DNA of 37,430 bases from a virus, in IMG/VR virus record IMGVR_UViG_3300046516_000867, positions 1 through 37,430 of that record; one strand, given 5' to 3'. Under the pieces are notes generated by a model. That model was not told where the DNA came from and ran no database searches. It was given only the letters and a program-made list of their open reading frames with translations. A program made the translations under genes and the position numbers. How positions within the stretch are numbered: the stretch's first letter is position 1; each line of letters begins with the position of its first letter. Positions 37,379-37,430 of this stretch are shown here, one piece after another.

Positions 37379-37406
37379 CCTAGGCGAGTCAATAGGTTAT
37401 TGCCAA
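37377..37406 (-). promoter_or_regulatory. Repressor gene promoter with CAATA-N3-TATTG operator
   Basis: On the minus strand TTGGCA (37401-37406) is followed after 18 bases by TAGGAT (37377-37382). The palindrome CAATA-GGT-TATTG (37390-37402) lies in the spacer and touches the -35 box. A TAGGCGA flank precedes it, as at the other operator (36734-36740). The layout is that of an autoregulated repressor gene. Confidence 0.6.
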
Positions 37407-37430
37407 GTGGGAACCGTTCGTAGGCTACCC

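Overview
The window is the genome, or almost all of it, of a tailed bacteriophage with a P22-type (podovirus) virion. The evidence is a P22-like portal, a P22-like coat protein, gp4-like and gp10-like tail-machine proteins, two pectate-lyase-fold tailspikes and a three-gene set of ejection proteins that starts with a gp7-like protein. The DNA is GC-rich with strong G/C third-position bias, and several small accessory proteins look like those of alphaproteobacterial phages. A GC-rich alphaproteobacterial host is therefore inferred, not proven. No integrase, partition genes, tRNA or stand-alone endolysin could be recognised. A repressor-like gene with matching operators, several small DNA-binding proteins and two replication modules suggest a temperate or plasmid-like lifestyle.

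Layout. At 1-443 are the end of a possible incoming gene and a leftward ribbon-helix-helix regulator with a strong promoter. At 443-4567 is a rightward early operon: Gp157-like protein, RecT-type annealing protein, CoiA-like nuclease, a small protein, and a RepA-like hexameric ATPase. At 4579-4805 is a dense array of GATACGG heptamers, the best candidate for a replication origin. At 4828-5593 are three coupled small genes. At 5490-6359 is a leftward operon with a helix-turn-helix protein, driven by a good promoter at 6395-6423.

At 6552-32814 is the long rightward late operon. It starts with a NusG/RfaH-like protein that could carry RNA polymerase through the roughly 26 kb downstream. Then come the terminase subunits, seven tiny genes (three encode membrane proteins), an Ig-like protein, a repeat-bearing fibre, a tailspike, the portal, an ADP-ribosyltransferase-like protein, scaffold, coat, decoration-like protein, gp4-like and gp10-like tail proteins, a second tailspike, fibre proteins, a sulfotransferase-acetyltransferase fusion, and three ejection proteins, the last with a transglycosylase domain.

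At 32815-34201 is a leftward operon of small accessory proteins. At 34378-34956 two copies of a 21-bp palindrome precede a RepL-like replication gene coupled to a GIY-YIG nuclease gene. At 35342-37378 are leftward genes for small Cys-rich and hypothetical proteins and a repressor-like DNA-binding protein. Two leftward promoters there, at 36740-36769 and 37377-37406, share a CAATA-N3-TATTG operator. Most genes overlap by ATGA, GTGA or TGATG junctions, so translation is probably coupled throughout.

The most notable items are the heptamer array, the second origin-like palindrome pair with RepL, the paired repressor operators, the sulfotransferase-GNAT fusion inside the virion operon, the ADP-ribosyltransferase-like protein between portal and scaffold, and short AT-ending codon islands that fall on the most conserved motifs of the head and tail genes.
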